In this document: positions 32,907 to 48,583 of the stretch, one piece after another
Numbering within the stretch: the stretch's first letter is position 1
Layout of the letters: each line of letters begins with the position of its first letter
Source of the DNA: Enoplolaimus lenunculus
Taxonomy: Eukaryota; Nematoda; Enoplea; Enoplida; Thoracostomopsidae
Assembly (NCBI GenBank): GCA_030248215.1
Contig: JASANG010003494.1
Coordinates: 124,001-188,000, forward strand
Reading direction: 5' to 3'
DNA: 64,000 nucleotides
Notes under the pieces: model-generated
What the model saw: only the letters and a program-made list of their open reading frames with translations
The model's database searches: none
What the model was told of the DNA's origin: nothing
Position numbers and translations under genes: made by a program

Positions 32907-35091
32907 CTGAAAATGGAATATTAAAATAATGCACCATCAGCGCAAATTGCAGCAAGAACAGTCATTTTATTGTTGCCGAGATGTGGTTTAATTTACTCAT
33001 ATTTCCGCGTTAAAACAGAACAGCAACACTTGCAATCCACTTTCGTCTGGAATCTATAATTTCTGCCTGGATGTTGCTCAGCTTTATTTTAAACAAAAAT
33101 GTTCTTATGGGCAAACCAATCACACACATCGTTGCATTAGTTTAGTTTCGCTCGCAACTCTAAATGAACTAAGCTCCACCATGGCCCATAACAAAACAAC
33201 AACCTGCACCTACTTAATCCTAAGTACACCACACCACCCCTTTAACTAAGCACAGTCCAGCAGCTAACCTGACAAAGTCGAGTCGCGCATGTCAGGCAAA
33301 AATTGCGATGCCCACAAGGTGACAACGCTGCAGCGGCGCAACCTGCATCTTTGCCGCATACGTGGCATACGCGATCACGATATGTCGCCAGCAAAGGCAT
33401 CGACAACATTCCAGTGGGTCGATTGCCTACCGGTGCTGCAACAGGTGTCGCAAACACTTTAATATCAGCTGCAGTTGCTGGAGTTCCTGCAGATGCTTGA
33501 GCCACTGTAGCTGATTGCAAGGCAACTTTGCGCTGTTGCGCAGACAAAGCAACTGTTGCCGCTAACGGCACCGTGGTCGTTGTTGTACGGACAATCGGTG
33601 CACCGCACAACATTGACGACGCATGCTGCCACAATGCTTTCTGCGCAACTGCAGCTACCGTGGTCGCTGGATTTGAGGCAAAAGGCTCTGAAACCGTTGG
33701 TGTAGCGTCGACATATGGCGGATTCACATTTGGTCCATCGCATGTAACATTAGTATCTACAATCACATCAAAGAACAAATAAACCTTTTAACCACGGTAC
33801 ATGCTGTATTATTTTAATTCATAGGTATCTTTTTGGATACTGGATAAAAATTTGAGCGTCTTTGGTAGTTTTCGTCTTTGCTGAGTTCACGATAGATATA
33901 AGGCTTCTGAATACAAATGGCCACTCAAGAAAACCAGCATGGTCTTAAACAAGTCATTTAAAATTATTATAAGCCACAAACCAACCTTGCTTTGGCTCAC
34001 TGCCAGCTGTTGAGTTCTTGTGACCACCCTTTTCAGTATACGAATCCGGTGATACGCTGTCGCCGCGGTCCCCAGCCTTTGACGTGCGGCCACCAGTACT
34101 CGTTGCGCCACTTCCTGACGTCAGCGCAGGCTCTTCCAAAGGATTTTCAATGTCTGACCAAATTGAACTGAGTAAACCATGCGCTAATGTATGCAAAGGA
34201 TCATAATAGCCATTACTATCTCCTGATGCCAACGAAACACCTTCATCTGATTCGCTGAAACAATATAATTTTGCATTGCAAAGCGCAAGAAAAAAATACC
34301 TATATCAAAACACCTGGATTGGATGTCTGCCACCACCTTCCACACAATTAAGCCTTCACTCCGGCAACAAAATCCATAACCTTCAAGTCTTCAGTCGTGA
34401 ATCGGCACCAATTGTAGTTGCTGAAATTTTCCAAACCTCAAATAACTGAAACCAGAAAAAATAAATTTCAAAAATGTTGCGACCACTTGACTAACCATGG
34501 TAAAAAGCAATCATTATCACCCAAACATACCTTAACTCACACGGGATCTTACCTATTCCCACCGGCACTCATGGTCGAGCCAGGCCCACTCGGTGCCATC
34601 ACATGCCGCCTTGCACACCCATCACTGCTCACACCCCGATTCATTCCGACGCCATCTTCTCCACTACTCGATCCTGTCGACCCTGAGCTCCACTGTTTGC
34701 TCAACGACTTATTGATCATCCCACTACCTCCCCCCATAGCTTGATATGCCTTCATCCCACCCGCTGGGCCTCCAACAGCAACATTAGCCGCATTCCCTGC
34801 GTTTACAATCCGACGTGACTCAATCAAATCATAACTACCCAGCTCATTCACAAATGTGGCCGACGATTGCGAATGAGCATCCTTTCGCGATACACCAGTT
34901 GCCATATTGCCCAACGCTCCCGTTTCCAATACACGTCCCACATCCTTCGACAATTGATCAAAATGTATACCCGGCTCAGCGCCTAGCGAACTACACCCGG
35001 ATCCGCCACAACTTTCGTATCCCATCGACGAACTAGACGAATAGTACCGGCACCCTCCACTATGATTATTATAATTATTACTGTTATTGTT

Positions 35092-35127
<36 letters not shown>

Positions 35128-38100
35128 GTTATTGTTTATCAGCGATGTCACCTGTCCATTTTCAATCGGACTTTGCCTCTTCGAGCTTGCCGCACCATTA
35201 TTCTCTGCATTTTGCAGCAGCTCAAATTGTAATTGTCGCTGTTGTTGTTGATATTGCTGTTGTTGGTCAAGTGTAGATGCGTACTGTCGAAATTGGCCAT
35301 AAACATTTGGTATTGCAATTGGACAACTATTATTGCTATTGTGCGCGTCGCTAATGATACTGCAACTGTCAGCGTTATTGTACCCATTCGCTAAGCCACC
35401 GTTCATACTCATGGTACCCTGTAATACAATCATTACGTACAAATCTGATAAAATATTCTTAGATATTTTTCCAAAAATTAAACGATCTCAATCAAATTAT
35501 TCTAATCGATATAACTTTCGGAACTGAAGTCAGATTCAGTATGAACCAATGCAATGTTGTAACAAAGGTTTGGAACAGGTTTCAGATTCGGCAACAAGGC
35601 AATAATATTGATCCTTATAAGCTAACCTTTAATTCACTTACCGTTGCATAGCTCATCCCTGGATCAAAGTTTTGCGTTGTCATGATTCCTTTGATGCCCG
35701 TGTTATACCATGACTCAAGCTGTCCACCATATTTAGCATACTCAAGCGATCGATGCAACAGCGAACGATTTTGATTAATATGCTCTGTGCAGTGACTAGA
35801 GACACCACCTGCAGCAGCTGCAGCAGTTTGATTTGATTCTTTTTCTTTCTGATTCTGAAACAAATTAGTTGAAATACTGGCTAAAATTACATATACGTAC
35901 CATTTACAATGAGTCTTTTCAGTTATCTCTCCTTGTTGGCGTGTCCAAAAAAGTCGAATTTTTAAAATTTTCAAATTACTGGAAATATTAAATCATTCAT
36001 CTTTACAAAATTACATAGGTACCACTAACGATAACTCTTTCTTGTTATCTCTCCCAGTTGGCGCCTGCCTAGAAATAGTTGGATTTTGAAAATTTCGCAT
36101 TTGAGCTCCTCGTGACCTCCATGATAATTCCACATTCAAATTTGAAATGTTGACAAAACAGATTGTTTTGAGTTCCTAAGATACTCCCACCTTGGGTTTA
36201 AAAAGGTTTTTTCTCTAACAGTTACACCATTATATTATATACCAATTGGCGCAGATTGCGAAGCTAAGTCCATCGATATAAATTCTCCGCGATTTGACAT
36301 ACGGTTAACGAGTTATCAACAGGGTTCTTAAACGGCTTGCCTGCAGTATCAAGCCACCCAATGTCTTATTCCGCAGCTACAACTGCTTCCATCTCCGGTA
36401 TTTAAATTCCAAACACTTACCTGCTCTTCGGCCGCAAATTCTCCACTGGAATCTGCGTTACTCCATCGTCCAATTTGAGCCAACCACGGTTTGCTGTTTA
36501 CCATCGTTGAGACACCGTTTAAATCGAGATCTGACATTGTTCCAGCGTGACTGCTATATCCGTCAACAAGCGACCTACCTGGCCCCAGCAAACCTGAGTT
36601 ATTCGCCATCAAAGGATTCCCATCGCCATCAACTCCACCGTTCCCATCGACCAGATTCATTCCTCCTGAACCACGAAAAGGACCTCCGTTGCCCGTAACC
36701 GCACCACTCCGGGTGCTACTTTCCACCACCAGTCCTTGCTGATAACACGCAGCTGCAGTCGCCGCATTCAGATGCGCATTGCAACTGCGTCCACAACAGC
36801 ATTGTACACTTGGCGCCGACTGAGCTCCCAACATTCTCTGATAATGATTCTGATATTGGTGGTGGTGCATATAACACCCTGCCACATCACCAAACCCATC
36901 ATTATCAGCGGCAGCCACACCCGAAACGACACCGCTTGCAGCGGCATCTTTCAAATACTGTTGTTCACTAAGAGCACTGTATCCAGAAGACAACAACGAT
37001 GCGAACGGTGGCGTTCCAGTTGCAGGTCGTGGCGCAACGCCCGACTGCTCGTCAGCTGCCGCTGTTGTGGTCAAGCATTCGCCACCTGCGGTTGTAGACT
37101 GGGTTGTGTTACCAACTGCAGCTGCAAGCAACGCTGCCGCAGCCGCGTTTGCGGCTGCAGTTGGCTCGGTGGCGTAATATTCGGTTGAGCACAGCGAGCC
37201 CGTACGAGTCAAAATGTGCGCTTCAATTTCGTGCCGAGCTGCTTCAACGTTGTCTGGCAAGCCTGTCACCTAAAATTACAACTGAATTACTGAAAAAATT
37301 GAACCCGAATTTTTTACGGGTTTGCAGCAAATTGTAATACTAATCATCATCATACACTGAAAATTTCATTCGGCGATCAAAAATATTATTTTAAACTGCG
37401 CACCTGTAGCCCAACCGGCGAAATTCAAGTCCTGTTCCAATAATAAAATATTACTCCCGTTGAAACTTGCCATGCAAAGCGCATAGATATATTACCGGTA
37501 GCTTTAAAAAAGAACAACACACAATCGCGCAATCCTTATTACCAACATTTGAACTCAAAACAATATTCTTGTGTTAACTGTTGGTACTTGTTGTGTTAAC
37601 CTCAAGCAAAAGTCACTAAGATATATGCATTGAAATTTGACCCATAACCAACAGCTCAATGCAGCATTTGCAGAATATATTTACGGCAGCCTACATAGAA
37701 AACTGCAGCCGGCTATCCAGTGGCACCCTGAATTAAATTTAAAACAGAGTACTATCTGTACTTTTACTCGTTCTTGACTGCATTCCAAAACCAGAAAAAT
37801 AGTGTTCTTTCCCGTTACCTATCTGGTCCTAATGCAGCAAAATAATCCAATACACCCAAAAGACACCGAACGATCCATGGATCCAGATCAAGTTGGCTCA
37901 GTTTACTGGAATATTTTGCTACATATTAATGATGAGGACCTGAAAAGCAAGCGGAAAGACGCGAACCGATCAAAGCATCGAGAACAAGTTGTTCGGCTAT
38001 ACCTCAAATACAGGATCTTTTTCTCTGGATGGCGTAATGATATACGTATGTGTCTGTTGTTGAATTCGTTTGATAGTTGCGCCTTTTGGACCAACAACAA

Positions 38101-41100
38101 GGCCTACAACTTTGTACGGTACGCGAACATGAATTGTAACGTGACCAGGCGCCGGTGCGCCACCCTTAAATGCGAACCAAAAATAAACTCATTCAATAAT
38201 TTACATAAAAATGTGAAGCGTGATGAGCAGCAAAATAAACATTTAACAGCTTTCTGAATTAAGTTACTGTCTAAAGCCTCAAAATTTTCTATTTGTGTGT
38301 TTTTGAAATCGAATTGGAACACACTAGCTCATTTTTTAGAAAACTGGGCCAATGTAAACAACAGGGGCGGAACAGTATAATGAGCATATTCCTAAGCCTA
38401 ATCCTACGCGTATGGATGGGCATATTACTAAGCCTAGGCCTAAGCCTAAGCCAAGCAAAAAAATAGCCAAAAGCTTAAGCTTACTGTTTTCTAGTCCCAC
38501 ATAAAACCGTTCCGCTCCTGTTCTTTACACGGGCCGAAAACTGGTAGTACTTGCTATTCGAACTTCAATCCACGTTTCAATGTTACGTAATTTTGGTTTG
38601 AAATTTCAATAATCGCATATATATTGCCTGTATAAGAAGGTAATATTTGCTGAGCCGACATGTCAAACAGCTGGTTTAATTTACACACTACTTTTATCTA
38701 TATTAACAATTTTTCATAGCCAACGTTCGGATTCGAATTCTTCAAAATCGCAACGGGATAAAGCACAAGCGGATAGTTTGATTTACTTACTTTCCAATTA
38801 AGCTAATAAGCAACTTAGTAGTTAGCTAACTATTTTACGGGATTACTCGCACCCAAAAACCCTTCAGTATCCCTAATAATGAGTGAAATAATTTTAAAAA
38901 TCCTAATTTACGCTTATCAGTTCAGCTAATATGAAAATAAGCTATTAGCTAACTATTCAATTATCGGTTTTGGAGGCTTTTATTCAGATTCCTCAAACCT
39001 GAAAACTTTTTTAGTATTGAAATTAGATTGCTGGTAACCCAAATAATTAGCGAAATTGTAAAAAGTCCTAATTTAGCCTTAACCAATATGCAAATTAGCC
39101 TTCAGCTAATTAAACGACGTAAAAATTTAAAAAATTGGTGCGATGTTCACACCCCAGGATCAACTGTCAAACGAAAAATTTATCAAAATCCGTTCGGGGG
39201 TTCGTAAGATTTTCGTCGGACTGGCATCCACCTTACGACCTTCGAGTTCGAAACATAAAATGCTTCGTGAAGCCCCGAGCGTCGCTCAACAAACTAAAAC
39301 CACACCTACCTGACTATGTCGTCGACTTGCGCGAATCTGAGTGAAATGATCTGCCGCTGACAAGATTTCCATGGTCGCTGCAGCAACGTCCTCTGCGCGT
39401 CCTGTGATCACAAACATTGGCTCATCGCCACGTACTGGCGTTTTGATATAAGTGTTTGTCTTTGCACGCAGCGCTTTAATTTTGCAGCCTGAAAATAACA
39501 ACGGAAAACATCACTGTTACGCGATCACCTTTTTAAAGGTTGCGCTATACTTGACATCCGGCATCGTCCCAAAGTAAATTGTGACAATATAGAGGGAAAT
39601 TTAAACAGAAAAGTATCGTTTTAAATGATAAATTTTCCCACAATCGAGGAATGACTTTGCTGTTGAGCAATATTGCTTATCTCAGAAGTGTAAGTTGACA
39701 ATTTCTGATATAAAAAATATATACATACATGCATTCTGGCAATTGTTAACACCTTGAGCAGTAGAACTGGCGAGTGATATACCGATTGATATAGCTTAAG
39801 TATAAAAAACTGCTAATTGTATACACAGCCAAAGTATATATGAGTGATTATATATGTGTGTCGTAGGCCAATCTGCAATTCAGGTCAAATAACGATTCTA
39901 AGATGTAGCAAAACAACAGTGATGTAAAACTAACGCTGATTGGTTAACGGTGTTGCGTCTGTCCAAATAATCAAATCTTATTGGTCTATAAGTTTAATAA
40001 CAGTTTAGCCTACGCGAAACTGCTATGGCGCAAAATAGCAGATTAGCCAAGGCCAATAAGTAATTGGTCTGAATAGCAGCTTGGCCTACAGCATATATAT
40101 AATTGTCAAACCGCAAAACTGTGAAAAACGATCATCCAAACGAATCAATGTTTATCGATATACAAAACAAATTTCGAGGCTGTACATATATATCTATCAA
40201 CCAGGATGCAACCGGAATTCAGGTTCCGGCATTTTTTCACCTTCCGGTTCCGGTTCCAGTAAAATTTTCAAATTCAGGTTATGGTAAATTGTAATTCCGG
40301 TTGCACCCTGCTATCTACGTATGTTAAATTGTCACACAACATCCCTCTATAACGACTGATCCCTAGTCACGCCAACCCTGACATCCTGACCCTCAACTCA
40401 TTTCCAACAAAAGGCTTTATATATTTGAACTGTTTTGTGAGCATCAATTGAAATTTTGAGTTAAATTAAGTTGACACGTAGCTTTTAAATGACGAACTCG
40501 AACATTATGTATTATAATTGTTTTGCGTTCATCTTTCAACGAAATTTCTCCACCCACTGATATATACTATTGAAATTTTTACATATTATACATATTATTC
40601 TTATTGTTAAGCATCAATTTAAACTGTCAGCAAACAGTAATACTATAATTGCTGTCAACGACAAGAATTGTACGTCGTATGTACTTATACTTACACTTAC
40701 TTGACTACTTAAAGGCGGATCGAGAATATTTTCACGAAAAGGGTGGAAAACAACGATTGTTCGAACTGCAGATTCTTCTGTGAAACACATTGGGCGATAG
40801 GCGCAAGCATGTTTTGCAACGTTGTAAAATTGCAAAAACGCTCATATCGAAATAACAATTTTTTAAAGACAAAGTGTCCCATGTTTAAATGATTAAGGCA
40901 TCATTTGCGACAAAACCGTAAAAATTCCCGTTCCTGCACCTTTACATGCAGAAACAGGAACAGGAATTGAATTTTTGCAGGCATTCTGGCCGGAACAGGA
41001 ATATATCCGGTTGAACCTTATCAGCGCTCCAACAAAGGACAGGAATTGAATTTTTGTCTGACCAACAAAAACCAAACTTAAAACTATTTCGATACTTGTT

Positions 41101-44100
41101 TAGTTTCCGCACACACTAGAGTTAATTATGTATGAGCAGGGTTCCAACCGGAACAAGATTTTGTCGGAAGTGGAATCGGAATCAAATTTTTCTGTCGGAA
41201 TCGGAATCAAGTTTTAGTAATTCTATTAAAAAGTTAAAGGTGTATGACTTTTAACTTTTATTGCAGTTTGCCTGGTTCCGTTACTGTTCACAGTTTCAGT
41301 AAAAATTGTTCTATAGTTGACGGAATACACTAAGAACTCGGAATTCTTACTATGAAAAAAACCAACAGAATAATTGCAAATGAAAGAAACGAAACAAGCA
41401 AAATCTAAGTTCATTCATCTTAAAAACTCATAACCGAAAAATCAGAATTCCGGTATCGGGCCGGAATCGGAATCGGAAGTCAAATTTTGCCGGAATTTTA
41501 GCCGGAATCGGAATTCCGATGGAACCCTGTGTATGAGTATATTTTTTTCAACCACAGTGCTTTAAATCATGGCACTATTCCAACAACTTTTGCACGTATA
41601 TATACTTAAAATTTCATGTAAACAAAAACAAACGTAAACAAACTAACAATGGTGCTTGACTGCACCGCTGAAGAACAACGATGCTGCGATACTATAAACA
41701 AAACAAGGGCAACTGGGTTGTGGCCGAGGTACATACGATACGTAGAATACTATCTTAAGCGGGTCTGTGAAACACTGCGCGTCAGTAAAATATTATATAC
41801 ACAACAGGGTGCAACCGGAATTCCGGTTCCGGCATTTTTTCACCTTCCGGTTCCGGTAAATTTTTACCGGATTTAAAAATTCCGGTGTTATAATTTGGCC
41901 GTTTTCTTAACTTTGCTAATTTTTAAGAATCTCTTTTGAAAGCCACTTGTACTCCGAATATAAGCCATTGATGGTGGATTTCACTTCAGACAAATAAAAT
42001 AAATACCTATGTTCGACTAAGGTTGTTTCACAAATGATAGAGCAAAAAATACGATTAAAATGAAATTTTTGGTGTAATGCATTTTCCACTTTCCGGTTCC
42101 GGTTCCGGTAAAATTTTCAAATTCCGGTTCCGGTAAATTGTAATTCCGGTTGCACCCTGATATACAATGACCCAGAAATTCGTCAACATCGTACACATAC
42201 AACATTAATACGATTGCACAATATGTACCATCTCCTAACGTAAACATACCAATTGATTATCCTTACGATACAAACATATATAGGTCACAACCCCATATGT
42301 CCTATTCCCATATATACACAACACCAATCATTACCTCTGCTACCGAATAATGGTCACCGAAGCTTTTGAGCGTTGGTTGGTTTGTTCTAGAAACTTTCGA
42401 GTTGACGCAACGCACACAAACTTAACCAGAATTACAAATTCCAACCATATAAACAATGAATGATTCATTATGAAATAGTTTGGTCTCTGTTTTATACTTT
42501 CTTGAGGGGCGTTCGTTTACTCGCTACCGCGGGTCACTAGTAGACTAGGCTGATTAGTTTTAGACTTATTTCTTCACGCTGTCGCTTAGTTAACATTTGA
42601 CTTCAAAAGTGGAAACATTGATAAAACTGTTTATCAATTTTCCAACAATAGTTGTTGTTGTTGTTGGTGATTTCCATATCTTACAATATCCCGTAGAGTA
42701 ACTGCGAAATCAGACCTTTATATACACCGTATCCCTTATTCGAAACTATGATCCCTACGTCGGCAAGTCATTCAAGTTCCACCAATTCACCCACACACCA
42801 CAAAAACGTCACGTTTAACATATTCAATAAACCGGAATGATAGTTACAAATAAAGAAGCTGTACGTAAATCTCGTATTTCTATATTTTCAGCAAACCCGC
42901 CCGGAAGCAGTTGTAAGCACTTATGTGTATCAACCCCTTTAGATCACTATTCGACAACACTGTCGCGTTAGTGGACTATACAGCTCAACCTACTGTTCAA
43001 GCAAGTTGGCCAGCCTCAAAGCGACTTGCAGTGACTATATATTTGTACGTATATATACATAATATATACAATGCGTACAAATATTTATATACATAGTATT
43101 CCTCTATACAGGGTCATAGCCTGAATTTTATTTTGAGAGAGCGAATAAAATTTTTTCAAATCTGGAGTTTTACAGGATAAAGCTAGTAAAAAGAACTTTT
43201 TTTGTCATTTCTCCAGAAATTTCCAGTAGACATATGCCGTTATCCTGGCTTCAGGGTGCAACCGGAATTCCGGTTCCGGTTCCGGCATTTTTTCACCTTC
43301 CGGTTCCGGTTCCGGTAAATTTTTACCGGATTTAAAAATTCCGGTATTATAATTTGGCCGTTTTCTTAACTTTGCTAATTTTTAAGAATCTCTTTTGAAA
43401 GCCACTTGTACTCCGAATATAAGCCATTGATGGTGGATTTCACTTCAGTCGATGATGAAAATCTAAAATACAACAAATAAAATAAATACCTATGTTCGAC
43501 TAAGGTTATTTCACAAATAATAGAGCAAAAAATAAGATTAAAATGAAATTTTTGGTGAAATGCATTTTTCATTTTCCGGTTCCGGTTCCGGTAAAATTTT
43601 CAAATTCCGGTTCCGGTTCCGGTAAATTGTAATTCCGGTTGCACCCTGCCTGGCTTGCATACACCGCTGGTCACATACGTACAAACAATGTGTGTATATA
43701 TAGTATATATGTTAATGTTCATACATATATACACACATACAATATTAGTGTGACCATTAGGCGGCGACAAAAGAAGCCAGCCGGCTGGACGGCGCGGCAG
43801 TATCAGGCACAGACCAGCACGGTCTACCTGAATGGTGCATGTCGCAAATACACACATTATTAGCGTTCTCATCTATCGATATATAAATATAATATAAATA
43901 TATAATATAAATATATATATCCACGGCAAATAGTATAAATACCATCCATTAACGCGATACACAAAATTTACCATACGTCCACACACGTGTGTGCTGATGT
44001 GCAGGTACACATTTAAAAAATCACATTTCGTCTTTGATCACGCCGAAATATCGAATCAAAGAGCGTTTGAGATACACGTCCCTAAGGATCGCATGGATGT

Positions 44101-47100
44101 AACAGAGTCAAATTGTTGTTACCCTGGAAACGGACCTTTATCAACTGGAGTACAGTTTACAGTATCACAACGATTTGTCATCCGAATCCTTGCAATCCAA
44201 AATTTCATCGACTCGATAATTCGTAGCGAGTCATATGCTTAAGCGTGCGTACACTTAGGATTATGCCTAGATTTATCCATAGGCTTTAGGACACAATTGG
44301 TCAATGAAATTACGTATCCATCTTCTTCCTTATGAACCGGAATATATACCTGCGCTGGCGAAGTATCTTGTTCTAAAAATACGTAGATACGTTAATTCCA
44401 CTCTCAAGACCAAATGTTTTAATTATTACTAACACGCCAACTATGATTGCTGCGTGTCTATGACCTTTGAACTGTGCTATTTCTCACATCCTCTTCATAA
44501 CTTTGTCAAATACACAAATTCCCAACCTCCAAAGCTATAATTTTAACAAACCCAATCAATCCGCCCCTCCCTCAACAGTTTAACATTTCTTACTATACAT
44601 TTACTATTCATATGCCCTTTGAACTTTACTATTTCAAGCATCGACCCTCACAAATCATTCAAAATCATTTTTTGAACCAGTAACAATTTATTGACCAACC
44701 CCCAATCCGACCCCGCTATCCATAGTACACACATACTCTCTAGTCTAATTATATACTTCATATTCAAATGCCCTTTGAACTTTACTATTTCAAGCATCGA
44801 CCCTCACAAATCACTCAATATCATTTTTTTGAACCAGTAACAACTTATTGACCGAATACCCGACGCCGCTAGCTGTTTACTAGTTGTCCTGGCACTACCG
44901 GTCTGTCTCGACACAAAATCTTTAGCTGACACTCAGCAATACTACGTACGTATATAAATATATATTCCATAGTTAGTTAGCTAGTTTGCTAGCACCACAA
45001 ACGCCAAACGTACTCTATCTCAGTTCGCTTTCAAATCCATTCCACTTTGTGCATCATAAAGTAAAGCTGAAAAAACCCACCCACTTGCCGCATTCCGCAT
45101 TATGAGTCTAACTGTGAGGCATTGCACTGTCTGGTTATGCATGCTATATATACCTATATTTATCTAGACACAATTCTCACGGTCCAAAAACTTATAAACA
45201 AAAGCTCAGCGTAATGAACTTAGGCCTTGACTTTAAAAATTGGCTCTATGATGAGAACAGGGTACAAGTACCGCGATACAATAAGCATATACAGCAGTGA
45301 CAACCAGGGTGAAACCGGAATTGTGATTCAAAACGAGTTCCGATTGCGCAATCAATCGGAATCGGAATTTTGACATTTTAATTTTAAGCATACTGGTTGT
45401 GATACGTTGAATAACAATTCTGTTATTTATCTATTAAACTGCATTCGATGAGTTAACTTATCAATAATTAATTGTAGATTAGGTTTTACAGAACCAAAAA
45501 TCGTCGTCAACTTGTTCATGCAACTTTTTTGAAAATTGTTGCCATCCAACAGACACCCTAAATCAAAATGATATGTATCAATACAAATTATCCGTAGTCA
45601 CAAAATTTCTAGTTCTGATTCCGATATAAATTTGCTGTTCCAACTCCGATTCCAGTATAATCCAGTTCCACTCTGCACCCTGAAGACAACCTAAGCAATG
45701 TGTTAACATTTCCCTCCACCATGGTTCCACCAGAATTCCTTCAAAAAATAGAGTGCAACCAGAATTATAAAATACCGGAACCGGGACTGCAAAACCAAAA
45801 ATATTTGTTACCAAAAAATTCATTTTAACGCTATTTTATCAATTGGGTAAACACACCATTAAGGATGTCCAAATCCCGCAACAATGGAGTATATAGCTGA
45901 AAACATACGATAAATTATGCAGTATGGCACAAATTGAAATTTTCGCAATACATGCTTAGACATTAAAAATGAGTTAGAATAATGTCAATTTTTCATAAAT
46001 TTTCAAACAAGAAAAATTTTTAGTACCGAAAATACCGGTGAAAAAATCCTGCATATATTACAACCGGAATTTCGGTTGCACCCTGACTGGAAGGTACTGT
46101 CGTTATACATATTTATCAATTGCCCAAACCTAAACGTCCGGCAACCATGTTAGACGTATAATATATATTTACGTTTCGTATTTACAATATCCCAAATGCC
46201 GCAACCAATCAAACGTCTATATACCTCCTCAGTCAATCATTCATCACATTGTGACAACTTGCATTGTTCTTTCGTCTTCCAGACGATATTATACTTATAA
46301 ATCCGTACCACTCCCTGTCAGCTCAGACCAGAGGAGGATATACGTACGACTGCGTTGGGTGTATGTACATAGTTCTGCACGTGCGCAATATAAAAAACAA
46401 ACACACCCCGCCTGCCTCATTTAATATGCGCATGCACCTGTGGGGCTCAGCCAGAATTTCAGCAACGGCGTAGATGCCATTTTATGTCCAATTTCGAAAG
46501 GGGGGAGTTCTTGCGTTATTACCTGAACAATTTCATAAAAAAACATCCCCTCGACCAAATCACAAACGAACACCCCGGCCGACTGTTAAAACCATCCTTG
46601 CCTACACCCTTTACCCATACATACGTAATACATATATAACCACACGCATACATATATGTAAAATAATCACTCTGTTGCTTTATGTGATACGTACTCATAT
46701 GAACAAAAAACGATTATATAAAAAATAATTGTCTGTGCACAAAGTCTCGTCATTACGACACTCAGCAGACAGACACTAATTATACACGGCAGACACAGAC
46801 TAGGCGATAACTGGCGTTGTATCAAGCATGTCGGCTTTTGCGTCATGCACCAGTCGCACGAATCAGAACAAATCTGGAACAGCCAGGTACCACCATCATT
46901 GTCTTAAAATCAACCGTCTTTCAAAAATAACACTTAAACAGCAGTAATTAATATGTATGTATGTATGTAGGCCATAAGCTTATAAACAATAGCGATCAAA
47001 ACAATCAAAACAAACGACAAACAATTCGACCGGATTACGAGATGACTCTCTATGATCAAGTGTTTGCCAAAAACATTGCACTGTTAGCAGGGTGCAAACG

Positions 47101-48539
47101 GAATTCCGGTTCCGGTTCCGGCATTTTTTCACCTTCCGGTTCCGGTAAATTTTTACCGGATTTAAAAAATTCCGGTATTATAATTTGGCCGCTTTCTTAA
47201 CTTTGCTAATTTTTAAGAATCTCTTTAGAAAGCCACTTGTACTCCGAATATAAGCCATTGATGGTGGATTTCACTTCGGCCGACGACGAAAATCTAAAAT
47301 ACAACCAATAAAATAAATACCTATGTTCGACTAAGGTTATTTCACAAATAATAGAGCAAAATATAAGATTAAAATGAAATTTTTGGTGAAATGCATTTTT
47401 CACTTTCCGGTTCCGGTAAAATTTTCAAATTCCGGTTCCGGTTCCGGTAAATTGTAATTCCCGTTCCGGTAAATTGTAATTCCGGTTGCACCCTGATTAT
47501 TAGTGATCATATTTGACTGTGTACCCGTCGTCGAGTTTTGCTACAAATTAAATATACAACTGCTAGCGAACACCATCCCCATTTGACCAAAATATCTCGC
47601 TACATACTGTCGAAGCTTAAACTAACTTGATTAAGGCTTAAGCTAACCCAGCGCCATTAAACTAACTTTCTTGATTAACTAAACTAACATGTAAACTTCC
47701 GTTTAAACTCATTTAAAATCATACACATTGTTAGCGTACGCTGAACTAAACGAACTCTTCGATTATACGTAATTTATGGATACAATTGTTATTTACACCA
47801 AGCATACTTTCTTAAAAAATAAAATTAAACACGCTCTTACGTATCACAGCTTCGATTATTCGCTTTATCAATAATGCTAATAGTAAACATCGAGTAAGTA
47901 GGGGAGTTAAGTTTCAAGCGACATTCGAAAGTCGTTGATAAAATTGATAACAATCGAACAATTAAAATGCGAGTTGAACGGACCTAAATTTTTGAAATGA
48001 GGACTTTTTACGGACCCACAAGGACTCGTTAGAACGAAAATGGTCGCGCAGCCAAGCGGCGATCGACGGCGGGCGACTCACGCGTGCGAGAACATAATTT
48101 TGGCCCATCACGCGAAGGCGAAGTTTTTTGCTGCCCAAATTGCACAATCTCTCAACACGACATTACTTAAAAATCTTTTGTCACCTTGCGTGTTGGTGGA
48201 CTCGCTTGCCGGCTCAATCTCAACTGGTAGCTTTGAACAGTCTACGCCGCGGACTCACCTTGACGTCCAACAATCTCAGCGACATGCTCTGAACTGGGCA
48301 CAGGCACACATTCGGTTGTGTTCAGAGACGCACGGCATTTGAGCATGAGCAACTGCTGCTGTTGCTGTTGCATCAACATTGCAGCATGCTCGAATTGCAA
48401 TCCAGCAGCAGCGTTCGCATCAGTCGCCAACGCCGCCACAATTCCATTGCCTTCCAGTTGTGCTGCAAAATCAATCGTTTCGTCTTTCGCAGCCGAATAC
48501 ACCGTTGCTTCTACTTTATTATTATTGTTATTGTTGTGG

Positions 48540-48583
<44 letters not shown>

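Noticed and set aside
36736-37188. 150-residue Cys/Arg-rich plus-strand frame
   Set aside because: It is antisense to MEX3 exon 4 and reflects its Ala/Gly-rich codons.
2889-38465. TTAGGC tracts read as true telomere or chromosome end
   Set aside because: They are short, imperfect, in both orientations, and sit inside elements with TIRs and target duplications.
47206-47403. Recurrent 65-residue frame beginning [15 protein letters not shown] (also 43375 and 62578)
   Set aside because: It recurs only because it lies inside copies of the 397-bp non-coding element; no match to a known protein and too short to be a transposase.
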